Shown in pieces: positions 57,911 to 64,000 of a stretch of 64,000 nt of DNA (position 1 is the stretch's first letter; every line of letters starts with the position of its first letter). The notes under the pieces are model-generated. The model saw nothing but the letters and a program-made list of their open reading frames with translations, was not told the DNA's origin and did not search any database. Made by a program: the position numbers and the translations under genes. Location of the stretch: positions 1-64,000 of the forward strand of contig QCPD01000010.1 of the NCBI GenBank assembly GCA_003209755.1. Direction: 5' to 3'. The stretch comes from Prochlorococcus sp. AG-436-C14. Lineage in GTDB: Bacteria > Cyanobacteriota > Cyanobacteriia > PCC-6307 > Cyanobiaceae.

Positions 57911-58252
57911 ATGCCATTCATACAAATCAACACATCCTCCAAAAGTGATTTAGAAAATGTTGATTTGCTCCAAAAAGATATTTCAAAAATGGTTGCTGAT
58001 CTAACTGGCAAACCAGAAAATTATGTAATGACGATGATCCAAAGAGATAACAAGATGACATTCGCTGGATCCGATGAACCATGCTGTTTTATTAATGTTA
58101 AATCAATTGGCTCTCTATCACCCTCCTCAATGAGCAAGTCTTTATGCGAATTAATTGCATCTAAAACGAATATAAATAAGAATAGGATTTATATTGAATT
58201 TATCGACGTTAAAGCCTCAAACTGGGGATTTAATAGTTCAACATTTGGATAG
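57911..58252 (+). CDS. MIF-like tautomerase (macrophage migration inhibitory factor homologue)
   Basis: 113 residues, the exact size class of eukaryotic MIF. The Pro after the initiator Met (catalytic Pro1) is present in MPFIQINTSS. Further matches are DLTGKPENYVMTMIQ, MTFAGSDEPCCFINVKSIGS, INKNRIYIEFIDVKASNWGF and the NSSTFG end. Published work on a Prochlorococcus MIF showed phenylpyruvate-type tautomerase activity; the biological role is unknown. A single gene with its own leader; no operon partners. Confidence 0.92.
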   Translation: MPFIQINTSSKSDLENVDLLQKDISKMVADLTGKPENYVMTMIQRDNKMTFAGSDEPCCFINVKSIGSLSPSSMSKSLCELIASKTNINKNRIYIEFIDVKASNWGFNSSTFG

Positions 58253-58317
58253 TAAATTTACTATCTTATTTAATTAAAGCTGAAATTTTTTATTAAATAA
58301 ATTAACCATTCATATAA

Positions 58318-58719
58318 TTAGAAAAGGTCACTAGCCCTTTCAGAACATAACTTTTCGATAGAAGGACGAAAAGTTATTTTCAATCTATAGTTAGCCCATA
58401 ATCCATAAATAAACTCAATACATTTATCTAAAATGGGCAATTCTGTTGGGGCATAAACCCACCCTAAACCAATCAAACTATAAGCCTCTTGAAAAACCTT
58501 AATATCCTTGATTACTGAACCATCTCTTTTGAAAGCATGGATTCTCTCCATCGCTTGTTTATAAGAAATTCCGTATTTAAAATCTAAAGAAAAATCAGAA
58601 CTATTTATATCAATAAAGCTTAGGTATCCCTTTTGATTCTTTGATTACAAGAAATCAACCTCTCTTTTACATAAGGGGCATCCTCAATCAAAAAAAATAG
58701 TAAGTTTGACTAGATTCAT
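58318..58719 (-). pseudogene. DUF393 (DCC family thiol-disulfide oxidoreductase) gene with two nonsense codons
   Basis: The frame reads from ATG 58719 as MNLVKLTIFFD, then TGA (58686-58684), GCPLCKREVDFL, then TAA (58647-58645), and continues to 58318 without a frameshift. The continuation includes MERIHAFKRDGS, YSLIGLGWVYAPTELP and FIYGLWANYRLKITFRPS, which are the standard DUF393 blocks. Intact relatives read DGDCPLC or DGGCPLC, so TGA is one base from GGA. Both stops fall in the first third, around the redox CxxC-type site, so the product cannot fold as a DCC protein. A 77-residue remainder from ATG 58551 is open but lacks the active site. Confidence 0.85.
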
Positions 58720-58848
58720 AAAAAACTTACATACTCATAAAAGCATAAATTTAAAAATGGAAGGCTATCTTCGTTGTTCAATGTAAATAAAACTTGATAG
58801 CATCACAATAACGAGCGATCTTAATGATATCTAACTGTTAAAAAAAAA

Positions 58849-59370
58849 ATGGGTGCACTATTTATTTTCATATTAATCTCAGTATTAGTAGTTTCCGCTT
58901 TGCTTTTCTTTAACAAAGGGGAAAAAGCTCAAGAGATTAAAAGCATTCTCAAAGATATATATGACAATTTCAAAGAACTCTTCTCAAATTTTAAAAAGCT
59001 TTTTTTGATAGTTAAAGAGGTCATTCAATCAAAATTTGATCAAAAGCCAACTCAACTGAAAGATGAATCAACCATTTCACAATCTGAAGCACCCTCTGAA
59101 CCTGAGGTAACTACTGAACCTGAGGTAGCTGATGAACCTGAAGCTATCGCTGAAACTGAGGAAACTGCCGAACCTGAAGCTATCTCTGAACCTGAGGTAG
59201 CTACTAAACCTGAAGCTATCGCTGAAACTGAGGTAGCTGCTGAACCTGAAGCTATCTCTGAACCTGAGGTAACTGCTGATCCTGAAATTCTCCTAACTAG
59301 CGAATTAGAAAAACCTTCTGATGATTCAATTAATGATGAAAATATTGATATAAAAACGAGCAATTTTTAA
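58849..59370 (+). CDS. Membrane-anchored protein with acidic Glu-Pro hexapeptide repeats
   Basis: 173 residues, ATG 58849. One transmembrane segment (residues about 4-20), an amphipathic Lys/Phe-rich helix (IKSILKDIYDNFKELFSNFK), then ten hexapeptides of the type EPEVAT, EPEAIS or ETEVAA (residues about 84-143), and a short acidic end. The repeat domain is probably extended and strongly negative. It resembles spacer domains, not an enzyme; no family name. A perfect palindromic terminator separates it from the convergent pcb gene. Confidence 0.7.
   Translation: MGALFIFILISVLVVSALLFFNKGEKAQEIKSILKDIYDNFKELFSNFKKLFLIVKEVIQSKFDQKPTQLKDESTISQSEAPSEPEVTTEPEVADEPEAIAETEETAEPEAISEPEVATKPEAIAETEVAAEPEAISEPEVTADPEILLTSELEKPSDDSINDENIDIKTSNF
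59098..59277 (+). repeat. Ten 18-base tandem units coding E-P-E hexapeptides, with a 72-base higher-order copy
   Basis: The units start at 59098 and every 18 bases after. Four-unit blocks 59134-59205 and 59206-59277 are near copies (EPEAIA-ETEETA-EPEAIS-EPEVAT against KPEAIA-ETEVAA-EPEAIS-EPEVTA), so a 72-base segment was duplicated after the unit array formed. Confidence 0.88.
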
Positions 59371-59388
59371 TTAAATATTTTTTCCAAT

Positions 59389-59420
59389 AAAAAGCCTCAT
59401 CAAATTTGATGAGGCTTTTT
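59389..59420. terminator. Bidirectional terminator between the repeat protein and the first pcb gene
   Basis: A 32-base perfect palindrome: AAAAAGCCTCATCAAA and its complement. It has a G+C stem and T/A runs on both sides, so it can end transcription from both convergent genes. Confidence 0.85.
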
Positions 59421-59443
59421 ATTGAAATTTGCATTTGAATCTA

Positions 59444-60499
59444 TTAACTCTCAGTTGTTGCTAGAGAAGCTACTGATCCAACAACACGACGGAAATCAAA
59501 GCCCATTGCTCTAAGAGCATGCCAAATATGACCTTGAATAAAGAAAAATCCAAAGTAATAGTGAACATTGGACAATGCTGCTCTAGTTGTATGGCCTAAA
59601 AACGCAGTGCTATCTGATACATCTCCTGTGTCTACCCAATAAGGAGAAATTCCAAATTTCAAAGCTAAAGGCTCTCCATACCAATCAATTGGATAAACAG
59701 TTGTATTTTGTGCACACCAGAATGCAGCAACAATTGCCATCCAGCCAATACCAGCAAGAGACCATGAAAGTACAGCTTCTGCTGAAAGCAATCCTTTACC
59801 TTTGAATTCAGTGTATTCGCCTAGTTGTTTTGTAGCTATGTGCCATGCACCGCCACTTATTTGAACGAATGCTAAGAATGCATGTCCGCTCATTACTTCT
59901 TCAAGGTTGTCAATGGTTAAGAAGTCGAACTGATGCCCGTAAACCATTCCAAAATCACCATATCCAGGGAAGATTGTTCTGATTTCGCCTATGGCTGGGT
60001 CGTAAATTCCATGCCATCTTGCCCACTCAACGAACCAAATATTTGCAACCCCAAAGAAAATCAAATGATGACCAAGAATGAATGTCAAATTATCTGGATT
60101 GTCCCATTCTAGTTTGAATTTCTTAGTGGTAGGGATTGGACCATCTTTCAGGTCCGGATCAAATAAAAGTGAATGAGCTAATCCAGCAGTTCCATATACA
60201 GCTGAAAAAATCAAATGAAAAATAGCGATTGTTGCTACACCAGCTCCAGTCCATACACCCGCCTCATCAAAACCAATTCCAAGAGAGGCTAAATGAGCAA
60301 GGAATATGGAACTTTGATGTCCCATTGGTATTTCTGGGTTGTAGCGAGCAAGCTCCCAAAGGGTGCTTCCGCCTGCTGCGAAGCAAATAAGACCTGTGTG
60401 GCCTATGTGTGACCCTATGAATCGACCTGCGCGATTGGTCACCACAGAATTACCAACCCACCACCCGTAGGTGACGTCCGGATTTCCGTAGGTCTGCAT
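59444..60499 (-). CDS. pcb: Divinyl-chlorophyll a/b-binding light-harvesting protein Pcb (copy 1)
   Basis: 351 residues starting at MQTYGNPDVTYGWWVGNS (60499); an upstream Met at 60538 gives an unlikely extension. Six-helix antenna protein of the CP43/IsiA family. Conserved chlorophyll-ligand histidines occur in FIGSHIGHTGL, MGHQSSIFLAHLAS and FILGHHLIFFG, and HYYFGFFFIQGHIWHALRAM closes helix VI. The large lumenal loop of CP43 is absent, as in Pcb. It has a shorter loop and distinct C-terminus (SVASLATTES) from its neighbours. Confidence 0.95.
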   Translation of the reverse strand: MQTYGNPDVTYGWWVGNSVVTNRAGRFIGSHIGHTGLICFAAGGSTLWELARYNPEIPMGHQSSIFLAHLASLGIGFDEAGVWTGAGVATIAIFHLIFSAVYGTAGLAHSLLFDPDLKDGPIPTTKKFKLEWDNPDNLTFILGHHLIFFGVANIWFVEWARWHGIYDPAIGEIRTIFPGYGDFGMVYGHQFDFLTIDNLEEVMSGHAFLAFVQISGGAWHIATKQLGEYTEFKGKGLLSAEAVLSWSLAGIGWMAIVAAFWCAQNTTVYPIDWYGEPLALKFGISPYWVDTGDVSDSTAFLGHTTRAALSNVHYYFGFFFIQGHIWHALRAMGFDFRRVVGSVASLATTES

Positions 60500-60560
60500 A
60501 ATTAAGGAATTAAAGTCGAAATTTTGGATACCATACACTTATTGGAATTGTTTTTACCAG

Positions 60561-60574
60561 AATAGTTAGAGGTC
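60561..60574 (-). promoter_or_regulatory. Conserved upstream element of pcb copy 1
   Basis: On the minus strand this reads GACCTCTAACTATT, 62 bases before the ATG. The same 14 bases lie before copy 2 and a variant lies before copy 3 at nearly the same distance. TAACTATT could be the -10 region. Confidence 0.55.
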
Positions 60575-60629
60575 TTTATAGGTATCTGTCTTTTTTTACC
60601 AAAAAAACACTTTTTATTGAAAAAAACAA

Positions 60630-60657
60630 AAAAAAATACCCCCCTAAAGGGAGGCAT
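60630..60657 (-). terminator. Terminator of pcb copy 2
   Basis: On the minus strand ATGCCTCCC pairs with GGGGGGTAT (loop TTTA, two G-U pairs), followed by T8. It starts 20 bases after the pcb copy 2 stop. Confidence 0.75.
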
Positions 60658-60676
60658 TTTTTATTTTAAATTGAAT

Positions 60677-61789
60677 TTATCTTGGTGCTCTTCCGTTAAA
60701 ACCTGCACCTTCAACTCTAACTGTTGCGCCTTGACTGTTACCAATAGCATCAGCAACTTTCTTGAAGTCAAAGCCTAAAGCACGAAGAGCATGCCAAAAA
60801 TGACCTTGTAAGAAGAAGAAACCAAAGTAATAGTGAACATTTACCAAAGCGGCTCTAGTTGAGTGACCAAAGAAAGCTGTGGAATCAGAAAGGTCCCCAG
60901 TATCAACCCAATAAGGGGCTACAGAGAACTGTAATTTCAATGGTTCCCCAAACCACTCAGTTGGATACACGGTTGTATTAGTTGCAGCCCAAAAAGCAGC
61001 CACAATTGCCATCCAACCAATACCTGCAAGGGACCATGAAAGAACTGCTTCTGCAGATAGCAATTCAGCTCCTTTGAATTTACTCCATTCTCCAAGTCTC
61101 TTGTTTTCCCATTGAGTTGAGCCAGCAACCATATGAATAGTTGCTCCTGTCAATTCAGCAAAAGCCAAGAATGCATGACCACCCATCACATCTTCAAGAC
61201 TATCAATTTCAATGAAATCGAACTGTCTATCCCAAATCATTGTCAAATCAAGGTTGTAATTAACCTGACGAACAGCTCCTATCGCAGGATCGTATATTCC
61301 ATGTATCCTTGCCCATTCCACAAACCATATACAAGCGACACCAAAGAAAAACAAATGGTGACCAAGAATAAAAGTTTGATTATCGGGATTTTCCCATTCA
61401 AGTTTGAATTTTCTAGCGCGAGGTACTTCGCTTTCTTCAACGTCAGCCTCAAAATAGACTGCATGCAAGAGAGCTCCTCCTCCATAAACCATTGACAAGA
61501 CCAAATGGACAATAGCTATTGCAGCTACTCCTACACCTGTCCAAGCTCCTGCCTCATTGAAGCCAATTCCAATTGAAGCCAAATGAGCCAAGAATAGTGA
61601 GCTCTGATGCCCCATTGGAATATCAGGGTTGTAGCGGGCAAGCTCCCAAAGGGTGCTTCCACCAGCCGCAAATGCGATTAAGCCTGTATGCCCTATATGG
61701 GAGGCTATAAATCGGCCTGAGCGGTTGGTGACCACAGAATTACCAGCCCACCAATCATAGGTAACATCTGGATTTCCATAGCTCTGCAT
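60677..61789 (-). CDS. pcb: Divinyl-chlorophyll a/b-binding light-harvesting protein Pcb (copy 2)
   Basis: 370 residues, ATG 61789 (MQSYGNPDVTYDWWAGNSVV). Six-helix Pcb with the same histidine ligands as copy 1 (FIASHIGHTGL, MGHQSSLFLAHLAS, FILGHHLFFFG). It differs by an insert before the fifth helix (VAGSTQWENKRLGEWSKF) and by a longer tail (QGATVRVEGAGFNGRAPR). The length differences indicate distinct antenna roles rather than exact copies, for example photosystem I against II partners, which is not decidable here. Confidence 0.95.
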   Translation of the reverse strand: MQSYGNPDVTYDWWAGNSVVTNRSGRFIASHIGHTGLIAFAAGGSTLWELARYNPDIPMGHQSSLFLAHLASIGIGFNEAGAWTGVGVAAIAIVHLVLSMVYGGGALLHAVYFEADVEESEVPRARKFKLEWENPDNQTFILGHHLFFFGVACIWFVEWARIHGIYDPAIGAVRQVNYNLDLTMIWDRQFDFIEIDSLEDVMGGHAFLAFAELTGATIHMVAGSTQWENKRLGEWSKFKGAELLSAEAVLSWSLAGIGWMAIVAAFWAATNTTVYPTEWFGEPLKLQFSVAPYWVDTGDLSDSTAFFGHSTRAALVNVHYYFGFFFLQGHFWHALRALGFDFKKVADAIGNSQGATVRVEGAGFNGRAPR

Positions 61790-61854
61790 AATTTTTTAAG
61801 CGATACAGGCGAAATATGCGTGCAGATTACACGCTGCTGAAATGATATGTGCAA

Positions 61855-61868
61855 AATAGTTAGAGGTC
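61855..61868 (-). promoter_or_regulatory. Conserved upstream element of pcb copy 2
   Basis: Minus-strand GACCTCTAACTATT, 66 bases before the ATG at 61789, identical over 14 bases to the element before copy 1. Confidence 0.55.
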
Positions 61869-62118
61869 GTTATTTAGTTTGACTATTTTTGCCCATTTCA
61901 ATAATAAAAACGATTTTATGGATGCTGAGATATTATCTCAAGGAAATAGTAAAAATCTTCCAAAGTCTAATTATAGCTTGATTTAAATACGTGAAATTCT
62001 CGACTAATCATTCAAAAAAGCTCAATCCACAAGATCTAACAATATTTGATAGAAAAATTTCAACGTTGTAAAACCAATAATTTTTTTTAAATCGATCGAA
62101 TTTAAAAGATAAAATTTA

Positions 62119-62149
62119 CAAAAAAAAAGAGGAGATAAATCTCCTCTTT
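62119..62149 (-). terminator. Terminator of pcb copy 3
   Basis: On the minus strand AAAGAGGAGA and TCTCCTCTTT form a perfect 10-pair stem with a four-base loop, followed by a run of T. It lies 25 bases beyond the stop. Confidence 0.85.
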
Positions 62150-62173
62150 AGAAACATTTTGTTTTTTAACTAA

Positions 62174-63220
62174 TCAATAAAGCTGAGCTGGAAGAGGTTC
62201 TTTAAGAACTTTCTTAAAGTCAAATCCCATAGCTCTTAAAGCATGCCATAGATGACCTTGAAGGAAGAAAAATCCAAAGTAATAATGAACATTTGCTAGA
62301 GCAGCCCTAGTTGTATGGCCAAAGAAAGCAGGACCTCCTGAAAGATCTACACTATCAATCCAATAAGGAGCAACGCCAAACTTCAAGATCAAAGCTTCTC
62401 CGTACCAAGCTTCAGGGTAAACTGTTGTGTTCTGAGCACACCAAAAAGCTGCTACTACAGCCATCCAACCAATACCTGCACAAGAGAATGAAAGAATTGA
62501 TTCTGCTGAAAGAAGACCAGCTCCTTTGAATTTGGTGTATTCACCAACTTGCTTGGTTGCGATATGAAAAGCTCCACCTGTGATTTCTATGAAAGCCAAG
62601 AAAGCATGACCGCCTAGGACATCTTCAAGACTATCGATAGCTAGGAAGTCAAACTGATGGTTCCAAATATTAGTCAAGTTAAGGTTGTACTCAACTTGTC
62701 TAACAGCTCCTATTGCAGGATCATAAATTCCGTGAATTCGTGCCCATTCAACAAACCAAATACATGCGACACCAAAGAAAAGTAAATGGTGCCCCAGAAT
62801 AAATGTCTGATTATCTGGGTTGTCCCACTCAAGCTTGAACTTTCTAGCTTGAGGAACCTCTGAATCTTGCATATCGCCAACGAATAGCACTGAATGCAAT
62901 AAACCACCGGCTCCATAAACCATGGAAAGAACCAAATGTACGATAGCAATCGAAGCGACTCCTGCCCCTGTCCAAGCACCAGCCTCGTCAAAGCCAATAC
63001 CAATTGAAGCTAAATGAGCAAGAAAGATAGAACTCTGATGACCCATTGGGATCTCAGGGTTATATCTTGCTAGTTCCCAAAGAGTACTTCCACCTGCTGC
63101 AAAGGCTATTAGCCCAGTATGCGCAATGTGAGCAGCAATGAATTTACCAGATTTGTTAGTAACCCCAGCGTTTCCAGCCCACCAACCATAGGTGACATCC
63201 GGGTTTCCGTAGGTCTGCAT
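62174..63220 (-). CDS. pcb: Divinyl-chlorophyll a/b-binding light-harvesting protein Pcb (copy 3)
   Basis: 348 residues, ATG 63220 (MQTYGNPDVTYGWWAGNAGV). Six-helix Pcb with ligands in FIAAHIAHTGL (the copies 1 and 2 have HIGH), MGHQSSIFLAHLAS and FILGHHLLFFG. It ends with KEPLPAQLY. It shares the short ATKQVGEYTKFKG loop with copy 1 rather than the insert of copy 2. The three genes are on one strand, each with its own terminator and upstream element, so they can be regulated separately. Confidence 0.95.
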   Translation of the reverse strand: MQTYGNPDVTYGWWAGNAGVTNKSGKFIAAHIAHTGLIAFAAGGSTLWELARYNPEIPMGHQSSIFLAHLASIGIGFDEAGAWTGAGVASIAIVHLVLSMVYGAGGLLHSVLFVGDMQDSEVPQARKFKLEWDNPDNQTFILGHHLLFFGVACIWFVEWARIHGIYDPAIGAVRQVEYNLNLTNIWNHQFDFLAIDSLEDVLGGHAFLAFIEITGGAFHIATKQVGEYTKFKGAGLLSAESILSFSCAGIGWMAVVAAFWCAQNTTVYPEAWYGEALILKFGVAPYWIDSVDLSGGPAFFGHTTRAALANVHYYFGFFFLQGHLWHALRAMGFDFKKVLKEPLPAQLY

Positions 63221-63280
63221 GATTTAAGATTTTTGGCGTAATACGGTGAGCACACCTTACAGGCAGCTCAATTCAAAAAC

Positions 63281-63301
63281 TACTATTAGTAATAAGGTCT
63301 T
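63281..63301 (-). promoter_or_regulatory. Divergent form of the pcb upstream element, copy 3
   Basis: Minus strand AGACCTTATTACTAATAGTA, 61 bases before the ATG. It keeps GACCT and the following A/T-rich TACTAAT pattern of the other two copies, at the same distance. Confidence 0.4.
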
Positions 63302-63398
63302 ATTCAGAAGTAGTAAAGTTTTTTTTCTTCAAATTGGCTTAACCCGCAACTAAACTAGGTTTTCATGGAAATACTCAAGAAAAATTTAAATATCAAAA

Positions 63399-63593
63399 AT
63401 GAAATCTGCTTTACAACTTGAACTACAAGATCTTCATGGACTTCCTTACATAGCAACAATAATTTGGTTTGTTCTACTTGGAGTTTGTCTTTTAGCAGTG
63501 GTTTTTTATCTCTTTCAAAAAAATTACAGACCCGAAGCTAAAATTAATGGTGATCTCCCTCCTGAGAAAAAATCACGCCCAAAAGGATTTTAA
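63399..63593 (+). CDS. Hypothetical 64-residue single-pass membrane protein
   Basis: ATG 63399. N-terminal LELQDLHGLPYI, one strong transmembrane segment (ATIIWFVLLGVCLLAVVFYL), then a basic Pro/Lys tail (DLPPEKKSRPKGF). The placement beside pcb genes and its small size suggest a thylakoid or inner-membrane accessory protein, but no photosystem subunit is matched. Confidence 0.65.
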   Translation: MKSALQLELQDLHGLPYIATIIWFVLLGVCLLAVVFYLFQKNYRPEAKINGDLPPEKKSRPKGF

Positions 63594-63708
63594 ATGACTA
63601 AGAAAATTTTGTTTTTCAATGATAGTTCTCAAATTAATGTAATATCCTCAAACACGGGTTTGGCATAGTGGCCACCTGGGTTAACAATAAAAACAATTTT
63701 TTTACTCA

Positions 63709-63915
63709 ATGATTGATTTTTCTCACCTTCTTGATTTTGCCACTCAGCTTCCACACCCATCAGATATTGGTTTAATCAAACCATCCGGTGGATTTAATAT
63801 AGCTGCAGCTCTTTGTGGCCTCGGAGCAGTATTTGGTGCGTCTCAATTCTTCTATTATTCTGATGATTCAAAAAGGATCGATCCTTGGGCTAAGCCTGAA
63901 AACTACAAAAACTAA
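63709..63915 (+). CDS. Hypothetical 68-residue single-pass membrane protein
   Basis: ATG 63709. N-terminal amphipathic part (FSHLLDFATQLPHPSDIGLI), a Gly/Ala-rich hydrophobic segment (FNIAAALCGLGAVFGASQFF) and a polar end KRIDPWAKPENYKN. Not a recognised photosystem subunit. Two strong hairpins follow the stop, marking the end of this transcript. Confidence 0.65.
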   Translation: MIDFSHLLDFATQLPHPSDIGLIKPSGGFNIAAALCGLGAVFGASQFFYYSDDSKRIDPWAKPENYKN

Positions 63916-63944
63916 AGAAAGTTAAAAACCTTTTAACTTTCTTT
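63914..63944 (+). terminator. First hairpin after the 68-residue gene
   Basis: AAAGAAAGTTAAAA and its exact complement (14 pairs) with loop ACC. It begins within the stop codon. It is A/T-rich, so weaker than the hairpin that follows. Confidence 0.5.
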
Positions 63945-63950
63945 CACAAA

Positions 63951-63986
63951 AAAAAAGAGTCTCGTCAAAAGACGAGACTCTTTTTT
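63951..63986 (+). terminator. Strong terminator after the 68-residue gene
   Basis: AAAAAAGAGTCTCGTC and its exact complement (16 pairs) around loop AAAA, ending in T6. Symmetric, so it could also serve a minus-strand gene beyond the window. Confidence 0.85.
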
Positions 63987-64000
63987 AATGCTGAAAGATT

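Larger units (their letters stand above)
61790..62173. other. 384-base spacer between pcb copies 2 and 3
   Basis: Contains the promoter and leader of copy 2 (element at 61855-61868) and the terminator of copy 3 (62119-62149). The remainder, about 61900-62110, is AT-rich with no reading frame or fold recognised. Confidence 0.5.

Noticed and set aside
58684..58686. TGA in the DUF393 gene as selenocysteine
   Set aside because: A second stop (TAA) follows 12 codons later, and this lineage is not known to insert selenocysteine.
60500..60538. Upstream Met start of pcb copy 1 at 60538
   Set aside because: The other two copies start exactly at MQ(T/S)YGNPDVTY, so the extra 13 residues are not supported.
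63650..63700. Possible tRNA or riboswitch near the ACGGGTTTGGCATAGTGGCC stretch
   Set aside because: No cloverleaf can be drawn and no T-arm consensus is present.
1..64000. CRISPR array, transposase, integrase, prophage or restriction system
   Set aside because: No direct-repeat/spacer pattern, transposase or phage protein was recognised on either strand.

Overview
This AT-rich window is best read as chromosome of a low-light-adapted Prochlorococcus, or a very close relative. Three tandem Pcb chlorophyll a/b antenna genes sit at the right end. The Yfr1 small RNA lies between a guaB3-type gene and trxA. The window also carries PetH without an obvious phycobilisome-linker domain, together with sasA, petG, chlI, zwf-opcA and crtE. 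No rRNA, CRISPR array, insertion sequence or prophage was seen. The species and ecotype calls are inferences from gene content; no strain can be named from the sequence alone.

Layout. 1-6.8 kb: the end of clpC, a glycerol-dehydrogenase-like gene broken at a run of nine A, an alpha/beta hydrolase, a DUF2993-like gene, cdsA and an Orn/Lys/Arg decarboxylase. 6.8-12.4 kb: a UbiB/ABC1 kinase-like protein, an RsuA-type pseudouridine synthase, a membrane-anchored HTH protein, malQ and a 640-base gap with a possible 34-residue ORF. 12.4-18.6 kb: prs, pepN, a lipoprotein, a possible bilin-lyase-like protein, the clock kinase gene sasA and tRNA-Glu. 18.9-24.5 kb: petH, zwf, opcA and cobyrinate a,c-diamide synthase (NADPH supply and cofactor synthesis). 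24.5-38.7 kb: a compact minus-strand group (helicase, DUF212, crtE) with 4-base overlaps, folD, a PgpH-type HD protein, leuA, a GH57 enzyme, lycopene cyclase and gyrA. 38.9-48.8 kb: guaB3, Yfr1, trxA, hisH, rsmD, petG (short, antisense to the rsmD end), cytochrome cM, trmJ, a beta-lactamase-fold protein, chlI, ruvC, a 5-FCL gene, sufE and hom. 48.8-54.7 kb: a peptide-type ABC binding protein and one permease, a DUF1400 hydrolase, an MFS transporter and a DUF2834 protein. 54.7-59.4 kb: a PfkB kinase followed by a patch of short, poorly known genes. That patch holds a pentapeptide-repeat lumenal protein, an MIF homologue, a DUF393 gene killed by two stop codons, and a membrane protein with a long acidic hexapeptide repeat. 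59.4-64 kb: three pcb genes and two small membrane proteins.

How it works together: most of the window is core housekeeping (nucleotides, amino acids, carotenoids, chlorophyll, glycogen, translation). Photosynthetic electron flow and light harvesting are represented by petH, petG, cytM and the pcb genes. The variable part is 54.7-64 kb. No clearly new multi-gene system is visible. The most noteworthy signals are the two broken genes, the altered PetH N-terminus, the acidic tandem-repeat protein beside the antenna genes, and an upstream element shared by the three pcb genes.
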